Shown here piece by piece: positions 53,894-63,910 of a stretch of 63,910 bases of DNA (position 1 is the first letter of the stretch; the number at the start of each line of letters is the position of its first letter). This stretch comes from an uncultured Saprospiraceae bacterium (lineage in GTDB: Bacteria; Bacteroidota; Bacteroidia; Chitinophagales; Saprospiraceae). The stretch covers positions 1 through 63,910 of the forward strand of contig CAKZUK010000107.1 of the NCBI GenBank assembly GCA_937921775.1. Direction: 5' to 3'. The position numbers were made by a program, and so were the translations under genes. Below the pieces are notes generated by a model. That model did no database searches. It saw only the letters and a list, made by a program, of their open reading frames with translations, and had not been told where the DNA came from.

Positions 53894-54949
53894 CTACTCC
53901 ACTCTTATCCTAGGGTCAATAACCACATAAACCAAATCAACCAAAATATTAACCAATATAAAAACAGAAGCCGTAAACAATACCGACCCCAATACAACTG
54001 GAATATCATAAGTAAGCAAAGCATTCACCGTTACCTGCCCTAGCCCATTAAATTGAAATACATTCTCCACAAAAAAAGCGCCAGCAAGTAAGGCTGCGAA
54101 CCATCCACTCACCGCAGTAATCACCGGGTTCATAGCATTGCGCAATGCATGTTTAAAAACGATCGTTCTGTACTTCAAGCCCTTAGCCTTAGCCGTACGA
54201 ATATAATCCTGAGCAAGTACATCCAACATAGCGGAACGTGTCAACTGCGTAATGATAGCAACAGGGCGTATCCCCAAAGCAATGGCCGGTAAAATCAAGT
54301 TAGCCCAAAAATATCGTTCATCACCTAAGTCATCCAAACCATAAACAGATCCACTCACTTGCAAACCTGTATACGCACTCAGATAATATCCAAAAAACAC
54401 GGCCAGCAACATCGCAGAGACATAACTCGGTATCGAAAAACCAAGAACGGAAGTAACGACAGCCGTATTGTCAAACATTGAATTCTGCCGCAAAGCTGCA
54501 GCGACACCCAAAGGAATACCAATCACGATCGCCAAGAGAATGGCAGAGAAAGCAAGAATGGCCGTCCTCGGGACTGAAGCTTTCAGTATAGCTCCGACCG
54601 ACTTCCCTGTCTGAAAACTTTCGCGCAGATAGGGTGTTTTTAAAACAAAATAGGAATCACCAATCGGAATCAATTTTAGGTAACTATACTTCTCTTTACT
54701 CCTCGGACTATCCTCAATAACAGCAAGTGGAGACAAGTCCTTCAAGTATTTCCCCAATTGTATATAAAGCGGTTTGTCCAAACCTAATTCCTGTCGTTTT
54801 GATTCCAAAGAAGCAGTGTCAGACCGTTGACCGAAAGTTAGTCTCGCAGGGTCTACCGGCGCAAGATAAATGATTGAAGCAATCACTACCACCACCAAGA
54901 AGAGTACTACTAAGCCATACAGAAGTTTTCTAATTATGTATTGAATCAT
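53894..54949 (-). CDS. Oligopeptide/dipeptide-type ABC transporter permease (DppB/OppB)
   Basis: 351 residues, six membrane spans. The EAA loop contacted by the ATPase is DYIRTAKAKGLKYRTIVFKH followed by ALRNA. The N-terminus IIRKLLYGLVVLFLVVVV and DPARLTFGQRSDTA, the LGLDKPLYIQ segment and the C-terminal DIPVVLGSVLFTASVFILVNIL are characteristic of DppB. The periplasmic-binding protein, partner permease and ATPases are not in the window. It follows selD (110-base gap) on the same strand but is functionally unrelated to it. Nickel or sugar-peptide variants share this fold. Confidence 0.9.
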   Translation of the reverse strand: MIQYIIRKLLYGLVVLFLVVVVIASIIYLAPVDPARLTFGQRSDTASLESKRQELGLDKPLYIQLGKYLKDLSPLAVIEDSPRSKEKYSYLKLIPIGDSYFVLKTPYLRESFQTGKSVGAILKASVPRTAILAFSAILLAIVIGIPLGVAAALRQNSMFDNTAVVTSVLGFSIPSYVSAMLLAVFFGYYLSAYTGLQVSGSVYGLDDLGDERYFWANLILPAIALGIRPVAIITQLTRSAMLDVLAQDYIRTAKAKGLKYRTIVFKHALRNAMNPVITAVSGWFAALLAGAFFVENVFQFNGLGQVTVNALLTYDIPVVLGSVLFTASVFILVNILVDLVYVVIDPRIRVE

Positions 54950-55015
54950 TTGTTCTTATCAATTACAGTTTTCGTTTTATCATAAACAAAGTCAAAGCCT
55001 CCCGTTCAGGTAAAA

Positions 55016-55057
55016 ATTCTCATTCCCATTCAAATTATCATTCTAATTCTAATCCCC
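55016..55057. repeat. ATTCNN hexamer-phased simple repeat
   Basis: Seven consecutive hexamers (ATTCTC, ATTCCC, ATTCAA, ATTATC, ATTCTA, ATTCTA, ATCCCC) end 2 bases before the selD stop codon at 55060. Confidence 0.8.
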
Positions 55058-55059
55058 TC

Positions 55060-56115
55060 TTACGCCACCTCCACCAAATGAGCCCCCTTCTCAACCACCT
55101 TCCCAATCGCCTCCAGTTCCAGCCCTTCCGATCTAAGTAATTCATCAAAGTCTTCCAAATATCTCTCATCTACAGCTACCAGCAAACCACCACTTGTCTG
55201 AGGGTCACAAAGAATATGACGTTGACGATCAGTCATGTGTCCGATCTTATGTCCGTAGCTATCCCAATTGCGGTTCGTTCCACCAGGAATACAGTTTTCA
55301 TTTAGATAATAATCAATTGCTTCCTCATCCAATAAAGGCACTCGCTCAAAATGAATCAAAGCAGAAGCATCGCTGGCTTCGCACATTTCGGAAAGATGGC
55401 CTAACAAACCAAAACCAGTTACATCTGTCATCGCTTGAATGTAGTCCTGCTGCCCGAAAATTTGACCAACCTTATTTAGTTCAACCATGCTATTACGTGC
55501 TAGCAATTTATCTTGCTCGCGAAGTTTGCCTTGCTTTTCTGAAGTAGAAAGAATACCTACGCCTAGTCCCTTTGTCAGAAACAAGTGAGCGCCAGGTTTG
55601 GCTCCTCCATTTTTCTTTAGTTGATTGATCTTGACTTGTCCGGTCACTGCTAATCCAAAAATTGGTTCCGGACTGTCTATACTGTGTCCACCAGCAAGAG
55701 GGATTCCAGCATCTCTGCAAGCGCTTCTAGCGCCATTCATCACTTCATTAGCAAGCTCAGGTGGTAAGTCTTTGATGGGCCAGCCTAGTATCGCAATGGC
55801 AACAAGCGGCTTCGCCCCCATCGCGTAAATATCAGAAATAGCATTGACCGATGCGATGCGGCCAAAATCTCTGGCATCATCAACTATCGGCATAAAAAAG
55901 TCAGTAGTGCTGACCACCGCAGTTCCATCTCCAAGATCAAATACCGCAGCATCATCACGTTCTTGATTACCAACTAATAAACCAGGAAATCCAACAGATT
56001 CAAGATCATCTTTTTGAAGGATTTTATCTAGAACGGAAGGAGCAATCTTGCAACCGCAACCCGCTCCGTGGGAATATTGAGTAAGCTTGTATGTTTTTGT
56101 TTCTTTCTCTTGCAT
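55060..56115 (-). CDS. selD: Selenide, water dikinase (selenophosphate synthase)
   Basis: 351 residues. It makes selenophosphate from selenide and ATP. The active-site motif is GAGCGCK with catalytic Cys20 (not selenocysteine) and Lys23. Other blocks are AVFDLGDGTAVVSTTDFFMP and DARDFGRIASVNAISDIYAM with AGGHSIDSPEP. The length is standard. It lies 9 bases after mnmH on the same strand; the pair forms a complete route for selenium in tRNA 2-selenouridine. No SelA, SelB or tRNA-Sec gene is in the window, so the selenocysteine branch is not indicated here. Confidence 0.95.
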   Translation of the reverse strand: MQEKETKTYKLTQYSHGAGCGCKIAPSVLDKILQKDDLESVGFPGLLVGNQERDDAAVFDLGDGTAVVSTTDFFMPIVDDARDFGRIASVNAISDIYAMGAKPLVAIAILGWPIKDLPPELANEVMNGARSACRDAGIPLAGGHSIDSPEPIFGLAVTGQVKINQLKKNGGAKPGAHLFLTKGLGVGILSTSEKQGKLREQDKLLARNSMVELNKVGQIFGQQDYIQAMTDVTGFGLLGHLSEMCEASDASALIHFERVPLLDEEAIDYYLNENCIPGGTNRNWDSYGHKIGHMTDRQRHILCDPQTSGGLLVAVDERYLEDFDELLRSEGLELEAIGKVVEKGAHLVEVA

Positions 56116-56124
56116 GTTATTTGT

Positions 56125-58675
<2,551 letters not shown>

Positions 58676-58726
58676 TTAAGGTTATCAGTAGCTATGCAAA
58701 TTTGTTCTATTAATGATCCAATCTTT

Positions 58727-59230
58727 TTACTCATATAAATAAGGTTCATTATTGTTCACCATTTTTCTGACATTTTCTACAACTCTTTTCATATAGGATT
58801 TCCAAAATAATTTTGCAAAAATCCAATTAAAAAAATAAAACACTGGCTTGTTTGAATACAAGCAATAAGCATATATAATTCGTACTTTATTCTTATCCAA
58901 TTCAGTTACGTTCCACTCAGCGGCAAATTTATAAAAGCCAATCATCCAAAACTGAAATTCGTCCACTTCAATTTTCCAATGCTTGTTTTCATTCCGCTCA
59001 AGGATATTGTCAATAAAACCAAAACCTCCATTTTGTGTAAGTGATTTTGTCACATATACCTTTTTACTTGCCCCTGGTTTCCCCCAATTCTCATCGTTAG
59101 TGGTATGTGTTACCTTTGGCATAAACCCATATCCTGTATGAATTTTTGATAGATCACAAAGCATCGGTGTTTTGAATGCCCTTTCAAGTGAACATTGAAA
59201 GATTGTTTCTATTTTTATTTCAAAAGTCAT
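58727..59230 (-). CDS. SRPBCC (START-like) domain protein
   Basis: 167 residues forming a single helix-grip SRPBCC domain: IKIETIFQCSLERAFKTPML opens the strand-helix pair, followed by VTHTTNDENWGKPGASKKVYVT and IYAYCLYSNKPVFYFFNWIF. The C-terminal helix is long and basic (FWKSYMKRVVENVRKMV) and may touch membrane. This fold binds hydrophobic ligands or lipids; no enzymatic signature is visible. It lies 66 bases upstream of glpK on the same strand. Confidence 0.75.
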   Translation of the reverse strand: MTFEIKIETIFQCSLERAFKTPMLCDLSKIHTGYGFMPKVTHTTNDENWGKPGASKKVYVTKSLTQNGGFGFIDNILERNENKHWKIEVDEFQFWMIGFYKFAAEWNVTELDKNKVRIIYAYCLYSNKPVFYFFNWIFAKLFWKSYMKRVVENVRKMVNNNEPYLYE

Positions 59231-59331
59231 ATCCTCTTTATAAGTAATTTTATTTTTTGACTACTATTATAGAATACCTAGTTTAGTAAATTTGCTTGGC
59301 TACTTTAAACCATTGATGCCTAAATTTAGTT

Positions 59332-59358
59332 AATGTTAAGTAATTATTCCTTAACATT
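59332..59358. promoter_or_regulatory. Perfect inverted repeat in the bshC leader
   Basis: AATGTTAAG (59332-59340) and CTTAACATT (59350-59358) with a 9-base spacer, ending 20 bases before the bshC ATG. It is placed for a repressor operator or a leader hairpin. Confidence 0.55.
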
Positions 59359-59378
59359 GAGGCACAATAAAAATTACC

Positions 59379-60968
59379 ATGGAGATTTCCAGAATTCCTT
59401 TGAAGGACATAACACAATTTTCGAAAAGAGATCGTGCATATATTGAAGAAATAGCTGCTCTACGACCTTTTTATAAGTATTCCGTTGATATTGCCTCGTT
59501 CGAAACAGTCATTGCAGATAAGAAAGGTGATCAGACTGATCGACCGCTTTTAGTTCAAGCATTGACAGCGCAATACAGCAGCTTAACTAAGTCAGAATTG
59601 GTACAAAAGAATGTTGATCTACTCTTGGATGAAAAAACGTTCACAATAGTCACTGCACATCAACCAAGCTTGTTTACTGGCCCCCTTTATTATATCTACA
59701 AAATATTGTCAACAATTCGCTTGTCAGAGGTTTTGAAAGAAACTTACCCAAGTTACAATTTTGTTCCTGTTTTTGTTTCAGGTGCTGAAGATCATGATTT
59801 TGAAGAAGTTAATCATGCAAAGGTTTTTAGCAAAACAATTAGTTGGGAGAATGATGAATCTGGTGCAGTGGGCCATATGTCTACTAAAAAACTAGCGGAG
59901 CCGCTTGCAGAATTGAAAGAGATGTTGGGTAATAATGAAAATGCTCTTAGCATCTTCCAAAAAATTGAGCATGCATATACTGCTAATTCAAGTTATGGTA
60001 AAGCTACTATTGAGTTGATTCATGACTTGTTTAAATCATTTGGCTTGGTGGTGTTAGACATGAGTGTTGCGGCCTTGAAGCGTGCCGCCATCCCGATATT
60101 CAAAAAAGAGTTGCTACAACAAGCTTCAGCTCCTTTGGTAGAAGCCAGTATTTCAAAGTTAAATGAAATTGGTTTCAACGCGCAAGCTTCCCCTCGAGAG
60201 ATTAATTTATTTTATCTACATGACCAAATTAGGAGCCGGATTGTATTTGAAGACAAGCACTACAAGGTACTAGATTCTTCTTTTACCTTTTCAGAAAATG
60301 AGTTGCTATCTGAATTGGAGAATCATCCTGAACGCTTTAGTCCTAATGTGGTGATGCGACCGCTATATCAAGAGCTGATCTTACCGAATCTGGCTTATAT
60401 TGGAGGCGGAGGAGAAATTGCCTATTGGTTGGAACGCAAAACACAGTTTGAGCATTTCGGTATCAACTTTCCTATGCTGATTCGAAGAAGTTCTGGTCTT
60501 ATCATTGGAAAAGGTCATTCGAAGAAAATGGCGAAACTAAACTTGAGTTTAGGAGAACTATTGAAAGAGGAAGAAGATTTGATTAAGCATTTTATAAACC
60601 AAAATGCATCAACTGAGTTAAGTTTGGCCAAACAAAAAGGTCAATTAAAAACGATCTTTAATGAGATAAGTGATTTGGCAAAAGCCATAGACCCTACCTT
60701 GTCGGGAAGTGTGAAGGCGGAGCAAGTTAAGCAATTAAAAAGCTTAGAAGCAATAGAAGCACGTTTTGTAAAAGCAGAGAAAAAGAAAAGTGAGGTAAGT
60801 GTTAATCAAATCAGAGCATTGAAAGCATCACTATTTCCCTCACGCTCACTTCAGGAACGTAAGGTTAACTTTCTAAGTTTCTATATAAATCATGGAGATG
60901 CGTTTTTTGAAACGCTAAAAATGCAGTTAAACCCTTTGGATAAAGATTTTGTTGTATTTGTGGAATAA
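59379..60968 (+). CDS. bshC: Bacillithiol biosynthesis cysteine-adding enzyme
   Basis: 529 residues. BshC ligates cysteine to GlcN-malate to finish bacillithiol, the low-molecular thiol of Firmicutes and Bacteroidota. The family signature TAHQPSLFTGPLYYIYK is present, with SGAEDHDFEEVNHA in the N-terminal nucleotidyltransferase-like domain. A long coiled coil follows (about 400-480, LSLAKQKGQLKTIFNEISD), and the C-terminal block HGDAFFETLKMQLNPLDKDF is typical. The ATG at 59379 is in a strong context. It lies alone; the other bsh genes are elsewhere. Its leader has a perfect inverted repeat, so expression may respond to a regulator. Confidence 0.95.
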   Translation: MEISRIPLKDITQFSKRDRAYIEEIAALRPFYKYSVDIASFETVIADKKGDQTDRPLLVQALTAQYSSLTKSELVQKNVDLLLDEKTFTIVTAHQPSLFTGPLYYIYKILSTIRLSEVLKETYPSYNFVPVFVSGAEDHDFEEVNHAKVFSKTISWENDESGAVGHMSTKKLAEPLAELKEMLGNNENALSIFQKIEHAYTANSSYGKATIELIHDLFKSFGLVVLDMSVAALKRAAIPIFKKELLQQASAPLVEASISKLNEIGFNAQASPREINLFYLHDQIRSRIVFEDKHYKVLDSSFTFSENELLSELENHPERFSPNVVMRPLYQELILPNLAYIGGGGEIAYWLERKTQFEHFGINFPMLIRRSSGLIIGKGHSKKMAKLNLSLGELLKEEEDLIKHFINQNASTELSLAKQKGQLKTIFNEISDLAKAIDPTLSGSVKAEQVKQLKSLEAIEARFVKAEKKKSEVSVNQIRALKASLFPSRSLQERKVNFLSFYINHGDAFFETLKMQLNPLDKDFVVFVE

Positions 60969-60990
60969 GTTGAAGCTTCTTTAATGCTTT

Positions 60991-61827
60991 TTATAGCAGT
61001 GTCAAAAGGTCAGAAATGCGTTCTTTTAGGTTCTGACGATCAACGATAAAGTCAAGAAAGCCATGGTCTAACAAAAATTCAGCTCTTTGAAAACCCTCTG
61101 GTAAATCTTTTTTAATCGTTTCTTTAATAACACGTGGTCCTGCAAAACCAATCATCGCCTCTGGTTCAGCGAAATTGATGTCCCCTAACATAGCATAAGA
61201 GGCAGTAACACCCCCTGTTGTAGGATCAGTCATCATGGACAAGTAAGGGATACCTGCCTTACCAAGTTCTGCTAGCTTGACAGAACTCTTTGCCATTTGC
61301 ATTAGGCTAAAGGCAGATTCCATCATACGAGCACCACCTGATTTGGAAATTATTAGTAATGGCGTTTTAGTGTCAATACAGTAATCGACAGCTCTTGCTA
61401 TCTTTTCTCCTACTACTGATCCCATAGAACCACCAATAAATGAAAAGTCCATAGCCGCAATAGTCAAGTCTTTTTTGTTCACCTTTCCAATAGCAACAGC
61501 CATAGAATCATCAAGATCCGTTTTCGCTTTAGCAGCTTCAAGGCGATCATTATAGTTTTTTAAGTCTGTAAACTCCAGGAAGTCATATGACTCAATATCG
61601 TTAAAAACTTCTTTATACTTACCGTCAAAAATAAGTTCAAAGTAGTCAAAAGAACCAATTCGAATGTGGTAGTTACATTTCGGACATTTGTGGTAAGCTT
61701 CTTTAACTTCTTTCAAAGTGCTTGCCTCTTTACATTTTTCACATTTATACCACAGGCCATCAGGAGCTTCTTTCTTATCCTTGGTAGCCGTTATAATCCC
61801 GTCCTTTAATCTTTTAAACCAACCCAT
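60991..61827 (-). CDS. accD: Acetyl-CoA carboxylase carboxyltransferase subunit beta
   Basis: 278 residues. It carries out the carboxyltransferase half-reaction of fatty-acid synthesis with AccA. The N-terminal zinc ribbon has Cys29, Cys32, Cys48 and Cys51. The crotonase-fold half shows VGEKIARAVDYC, GGARMMESAFSLMQMAKSS, and SMMTDPTTGGVTASYAMLGD. The length and the ATG at 61827 match the family. It converges on bshC with a 22-base gap and no evident terminator. Confidence 0.96.
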   Translation of the reverse strand: MGWFKRLKDGIITATKDKKEAPDGLWYKCEKCKEASTLKEVKEAYHKCPKCNYHIRIGSFDYFELIFDGKYKEVFNDIESYDFLEFTDLKNYNDRLEAAKAKTDLDDSMAVAIGKVNKKDLTIAAMDFSFIGGSMGSVVGEKIARAVDYCIDTKTPLLIISKSGGARMMESAFSLMQMAKSSVKLAELGKAGIPYLSMMTDPTTGGVTASYAMLGDINFAEPEAMIGFAGPRVIKETIKKDLPEGFQRAEFLLDHGFLDFIVDRQNLKERISDLLTLL

Positions 61828-62267
61828 CTATTGTTTTCTATTTGTTAGCAAAGTTTGCTTTTGCGAATTGGTTCAGCCTCCAATCCCCAGTTTAAGCCAA
61901 AGTTAATAATACAAGTTTAAATTCCTAGCCTATTATGGATTGAAGTTGATTAAAAATTATAAATATGCCTATGAAGTGGCCTTTTTCAAGCAAGTCAAGG
62001 CTATTTTTATCACCGACAGCTTTAAAAAGATGACTTCTTAGCAATCCGGCAAAGTGAAATTTACTTGATCAATCTCTATTTCTCAACTTCAATACTCTGT
62101 AACATAAGTTAGTTAGGAATTTGAATGCATTATTTTTTAGTGAGGACGATTCCAATATTTTTAAGAATAACCTAAACTATTTGAGAAAACATGGAAGAAG
62201 TCATCAATTAAAAAGAACATTCAAAAATTAAATAAATTTATGTTTAAGAGTATTTCAATTCAAATCC
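61828..62267. other. Intergenic region upstream of accD
   Basis: 440 bases between accD and the downstream end of hemE, both on the minus strand. It should carry the accD promoter. I see nothing else clear on either strand: no repeat, hairpin or open frame. Confidence 0.6.
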
Positions 62268-63308
62268 TTAAACAACTTTATTAAATTCGTACTGTTTGAC
62301 AGTATCCACAAAACACTTGACACCATCTAAAGGAGTGTCTGGGTAAACCCCATGTCCTAAATTGACAATTTGGTGCCCTCCAAATTGCTTAATCATGTCA
62401 TTAGTTCGTTGTTTTATAACTGAATGATCTGCATATAAGATCGTCGGATCAAGATTTCCTTGCACGACCTTATTGGTACCATGCTTAGCTCTAAACGGCT
62501 CCGGTTCCATGTGCCAATCTAAGCCAACTACATTACAATCGAGTGAACATATATCATCCATTGCAAACCAAGCATCCTTTGCGAAAACAATTACTGGTAC
62601 TTCATCAATCGCATCACAAATCATTTGGATATAGGGTAAACCAAACTTGTTATACATTTCCGGAGGCAATACTCCCGCCCAAGAATCGAATACTTGCACA
62701 ATGTTAACTCCTGCTGCTATTTGGTTTTTCAAATAAGCTATGGTCGACTTAGTAATTTTGGTAAGTAGCTGATGAGCCATTGCAGGATTCGTGTAAAGCA
62801 ATCTACGCGCTTTTGAGAAAGTCTTACTTCCGCTACCTTCAATCATGTAAGAAAGTATGGTCCAGGGTGCACCAGCAAAACCGATCAATGGTACGCGACC
62901 TGCTAGTTCCTGCTTCATAATGCGAATAGCATCATAAACATAACTTAGTTCATTTGCTGCTTCTGGCCCATCAAGTAGTGCATCTACATCTGCTTGATTC
63001 GTTATGGTACGTGGGAAGAAAGGACCTTTTTTTTCGATTAGTTCATAAGGCAAACCCATTGCTTCTGGTATTACTAAAATATCAGAAAACATAATGGCTG
63101 CATCTACTCCTAATTCATCCACTGGTTGAATAGTAACTTCAGCTGCCAGATGAGGCGTTTCAACTAGTTCTTTAAACCCTGATAATTTAGAGCGAAGTGC
63201 TCGATATTGAGGTAAGATTCTTCCGGCTTGTCGCATTAGCCATACGGGTGGCCTATGGGTTTTCTCTCCCATGGCTGTCCTTAGTAATAAGTCGTTTTGC
63301 AGTTTCAT
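62268..63308 (-). CDS. hemE: Uroporphyrinogen decarboxylase
   Basis: 346 residues from the ATG at 63308; a TTG 15 bases further out adds five residues that do not match the family. It decarboxylates the four acetate side chains of uroporphyrinogen III to coproporphyrinogen III in haem synthesis. The signature [20 protein letters not shown] is near the N-terminus. Other blocks are [33 protein letters not shown] and [13 protein letters not shown]. There is no visible partner gene, but the haem feeds the ccm genes at 6.6-10.2 kb. Confidence 0.96.
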   Translation of the reverse strand: MKLQNDLLLRTAMGEKTHRPPVWLMRQAGRILPQYRALRSKLSGFKELVETPHLAAEVTIQPVDELGVDAAIMFSDILVIPEAMGLPYELIEKKGPFFPRTITNQADVDALLDGPEAANELSYVYDAIRIMKQELAGRVPLIGFAGAPWTILSYMIEGSGSKTFSKARRLLYTNPAMAHQLLTKITKSTIAYLKNQIAAGVNIVQVFDSWAGVLPPEMYNKFGLPYIQMICDAIDEVPVIVFAKDAWFAMDDICSLDCNVVGLDWHMEPEPFRAKHGTNKVVQGNLDPTILYADHSVIKQRTNDMIKQFGGHQIVNLGHGVYPDTPLDGVKCFVDTVKQYEFNKVV

Positions 63309-63548
63309 GCTGCAATAATACAACTAGTCAAAGGAATGTTCATAACAGGCGCGATATATTGACTCTGTTTTGACAATACAAAGAACTTTATCTGCTAGAA
63401 ATGTAGTTAAGACTGAGAACACAAGTTTAATGTGATTCAGTTAAAATTCCAAACCTAGCAGACAAAGCACTAAGTATTCAATATGTTTTTTTGACTATTC
63501 ACATAGTCCCGATAGCTAACGAAGTTAGGTAGCCCCAACCTACGTTTT

Positions 63549-63578
63549 AAAAAAAGCCCTTAAATTAATTTAAGGGCT
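63549..63578 (-). terminator. Perfect palindromic terminator of the histone-like gene
   Basis: AGCCCTTAAATT (63555-63566) and its exact complement 63567-63578, with seven A's on the left that read as T's on the minus strand. It starts 17 bases after the stop codon at 63595-63597. Confidence 0.9.
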
Positions 63579-63594
63579 GGAAAAAAAATAATTT

Positions 63595-63910
63595 TTATTT
63601 TTTCTTCTTGCGAGAAGTCGCTTTTGCTTTTTTAGGAGCAGCTTTCTTCTTAGCCGTTACTTTTTTAGCAACTGTCTTTTTAGCAACTGCTTTTTTCTTA
63701 GGAGCAGCTTTCTTTGCTACCGCTTTTTTAGCAACTGCCTTTTTCTTAGGAGCAGCTTTCTTTGCTACCGCTTTTTTAGCAACTGCCTTTTTCTTAGGAG
63801 CAGCTTTCTTTGCTACCGCCTTTTTAGCAACTGCCTTTTTCTTAGGAGCAGCTTTCTTTGCTACCGCTTTTTTAGCAACTGCTTTTTTCTTAGGAGCAGC
63901 TTTCTTTGCT
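63595..63910 (-). CDS. Histone H1-like Lys/Ala/Pro-rich DNA-binding protein (5' end outside window)
   Basis: The C-terminal 104 residues are in the window; the start lies beyond base 63910. The protein is made of VAKKAVAKKAAPKKKA-type repeats, ending ATSRKKK. Composition and AAPKK/AVAKK blocks are those of bacterial histone H1-like nucleoid proteins, which bind DNA by basic unstructured tails. The coding DNA is a 48-base tandem repeat (start points 63683, 63731, 63779, 63827 and 63875), so copy number may vary by slippage. The tail before the stop uses different codons and is less repetitive. A strong terminator follows. Because the N-terminal domain is not seen, the exact family is uncertain. 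Confidence 0.85.
   Translation of the reverse strand, partial: AKKAAPKKKAVAKKAVAKKAAPKKKAVAKKAVAKKAAPKKKAVAKKAVAKKAAPKKKAVAKKAVAKKAAPKKKAVAKKTVAKKVTAKKKAAPKKAKATSRKKKK
63683..63910. repeat. 48-bp tandem repeat within the histone-like gene
   Basis: Five starts of the block GCAACTGC at exactly 48-base spacing (63683, 63731, 63779, 63827, 63875), each encoding 16 residues. The last unit continues past the window. Confidence 0.95.

Noticed and set aside
55194..55828. Plus-strand open frames opposite selD
   Set aside because: Shadows of a conserved enzyme on the minus strand.
61828..62267. Hidden gene upstream of accD
   Set aside because: Both strands were read; stops are frequent in all frames and no homologous-looking segment was found.

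Overview
The window is typical Bacteroidota chromosome, probably a Saprospiria-like marine or soil lineage. Phylum-level evidence is strong: type IX secretion (T9SS) C-terminal sorting domains of both type A (3369-5672) and type B, the gliding-motility-associated kind (38904-40775); A-rich leaders in place of Shine-Dalgarno sites; TAnnTTTG-type -7 boxes; bacillithiol synthesis (bshC); menaquinone made by the futalosine route (mqnD); and a CcmF/CcsA-type haem lyase. The family-level placement is inference. There is no rRNA, tRNA, CRISPR array, phage or complete insertion sequence.

Layout. 0-10 kb: HAD nucleotidase, NhaC antiporter with a secreted N-terminal domain, a T9SS FG-GAP/VCBS protein, and cytochrome c maturation genes (ccmF, ccmE) with a DUF2520 reductase. 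10-16 kb: a minus-strand envelope operon of a giant TPR protein, an outer-membrane barrel and a lipoprotein. 16-26 kb: a PAS/GAF histidine kinase, ornithine aminotransferase, alanine dehydrogenase, mqnD, an RluA pseudouridine synthase, a Nudix hydrolase, a rhomboid protease and rlmH. 26-38 kb: a very large alpha-2-macroglobulin, a DUF697-SHOCT protein, mutS2, a SlyD-like FKBP and an SPL-like radical SAM protein. 38-46 kb: a type B T9SS protein, a DUF1080 and Gfo/Idh pair (sugar oxidation/hydrolysis), a 1.1 kb gene-free stretch with a dif-like sequence, and glutamate dehydrogenase. 46-52 kb: exonuclease, voltage-gated cation channel, PlsB-like acyltransferase, engB, a small OM barrel and an RlmG-like methyltransferase. 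52.5-53.9 kb: a gene graveyard with relics of T9SS proteins. 54-64 kb: oligopeptide-type ABC permease, selD-mnmH (tRNA 2-selenouridine), glpK, an SRPBCC protein, bshC, accD, hemE and a lysine/alanine-rich histone-like protein that runs off the right end.

Working together: hemE, ccmE, ccmF and mqnD all supply the menaquinone/cytochrome c respiratory chain; selD makes selenophosphate for mnmH; rocD, ald and gdhA handle amino-nitrogen; the TPR/barrel/lipoprotein operon, the T9SS proteins, the A2M and the small barrel belong to the cell envelope.

The least explained material is between genes. It includes a 108-bp hairpin element present twice (10.2 and 32.3 kb), an 18-bp GATC-headed repeat present six times, hexanucleotide-phased simple repeats at several sites, a long palindrome at the left edge, clustered XerD-arm-like sequences at 43.3-44.1 kb, and several perfect operator-like palindromes. 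No single gene cluster stands out as an unmistakable new system; the best candidates are the repeat families, the dif-like cluster and the TPR/barrel/lipoprotein operon.
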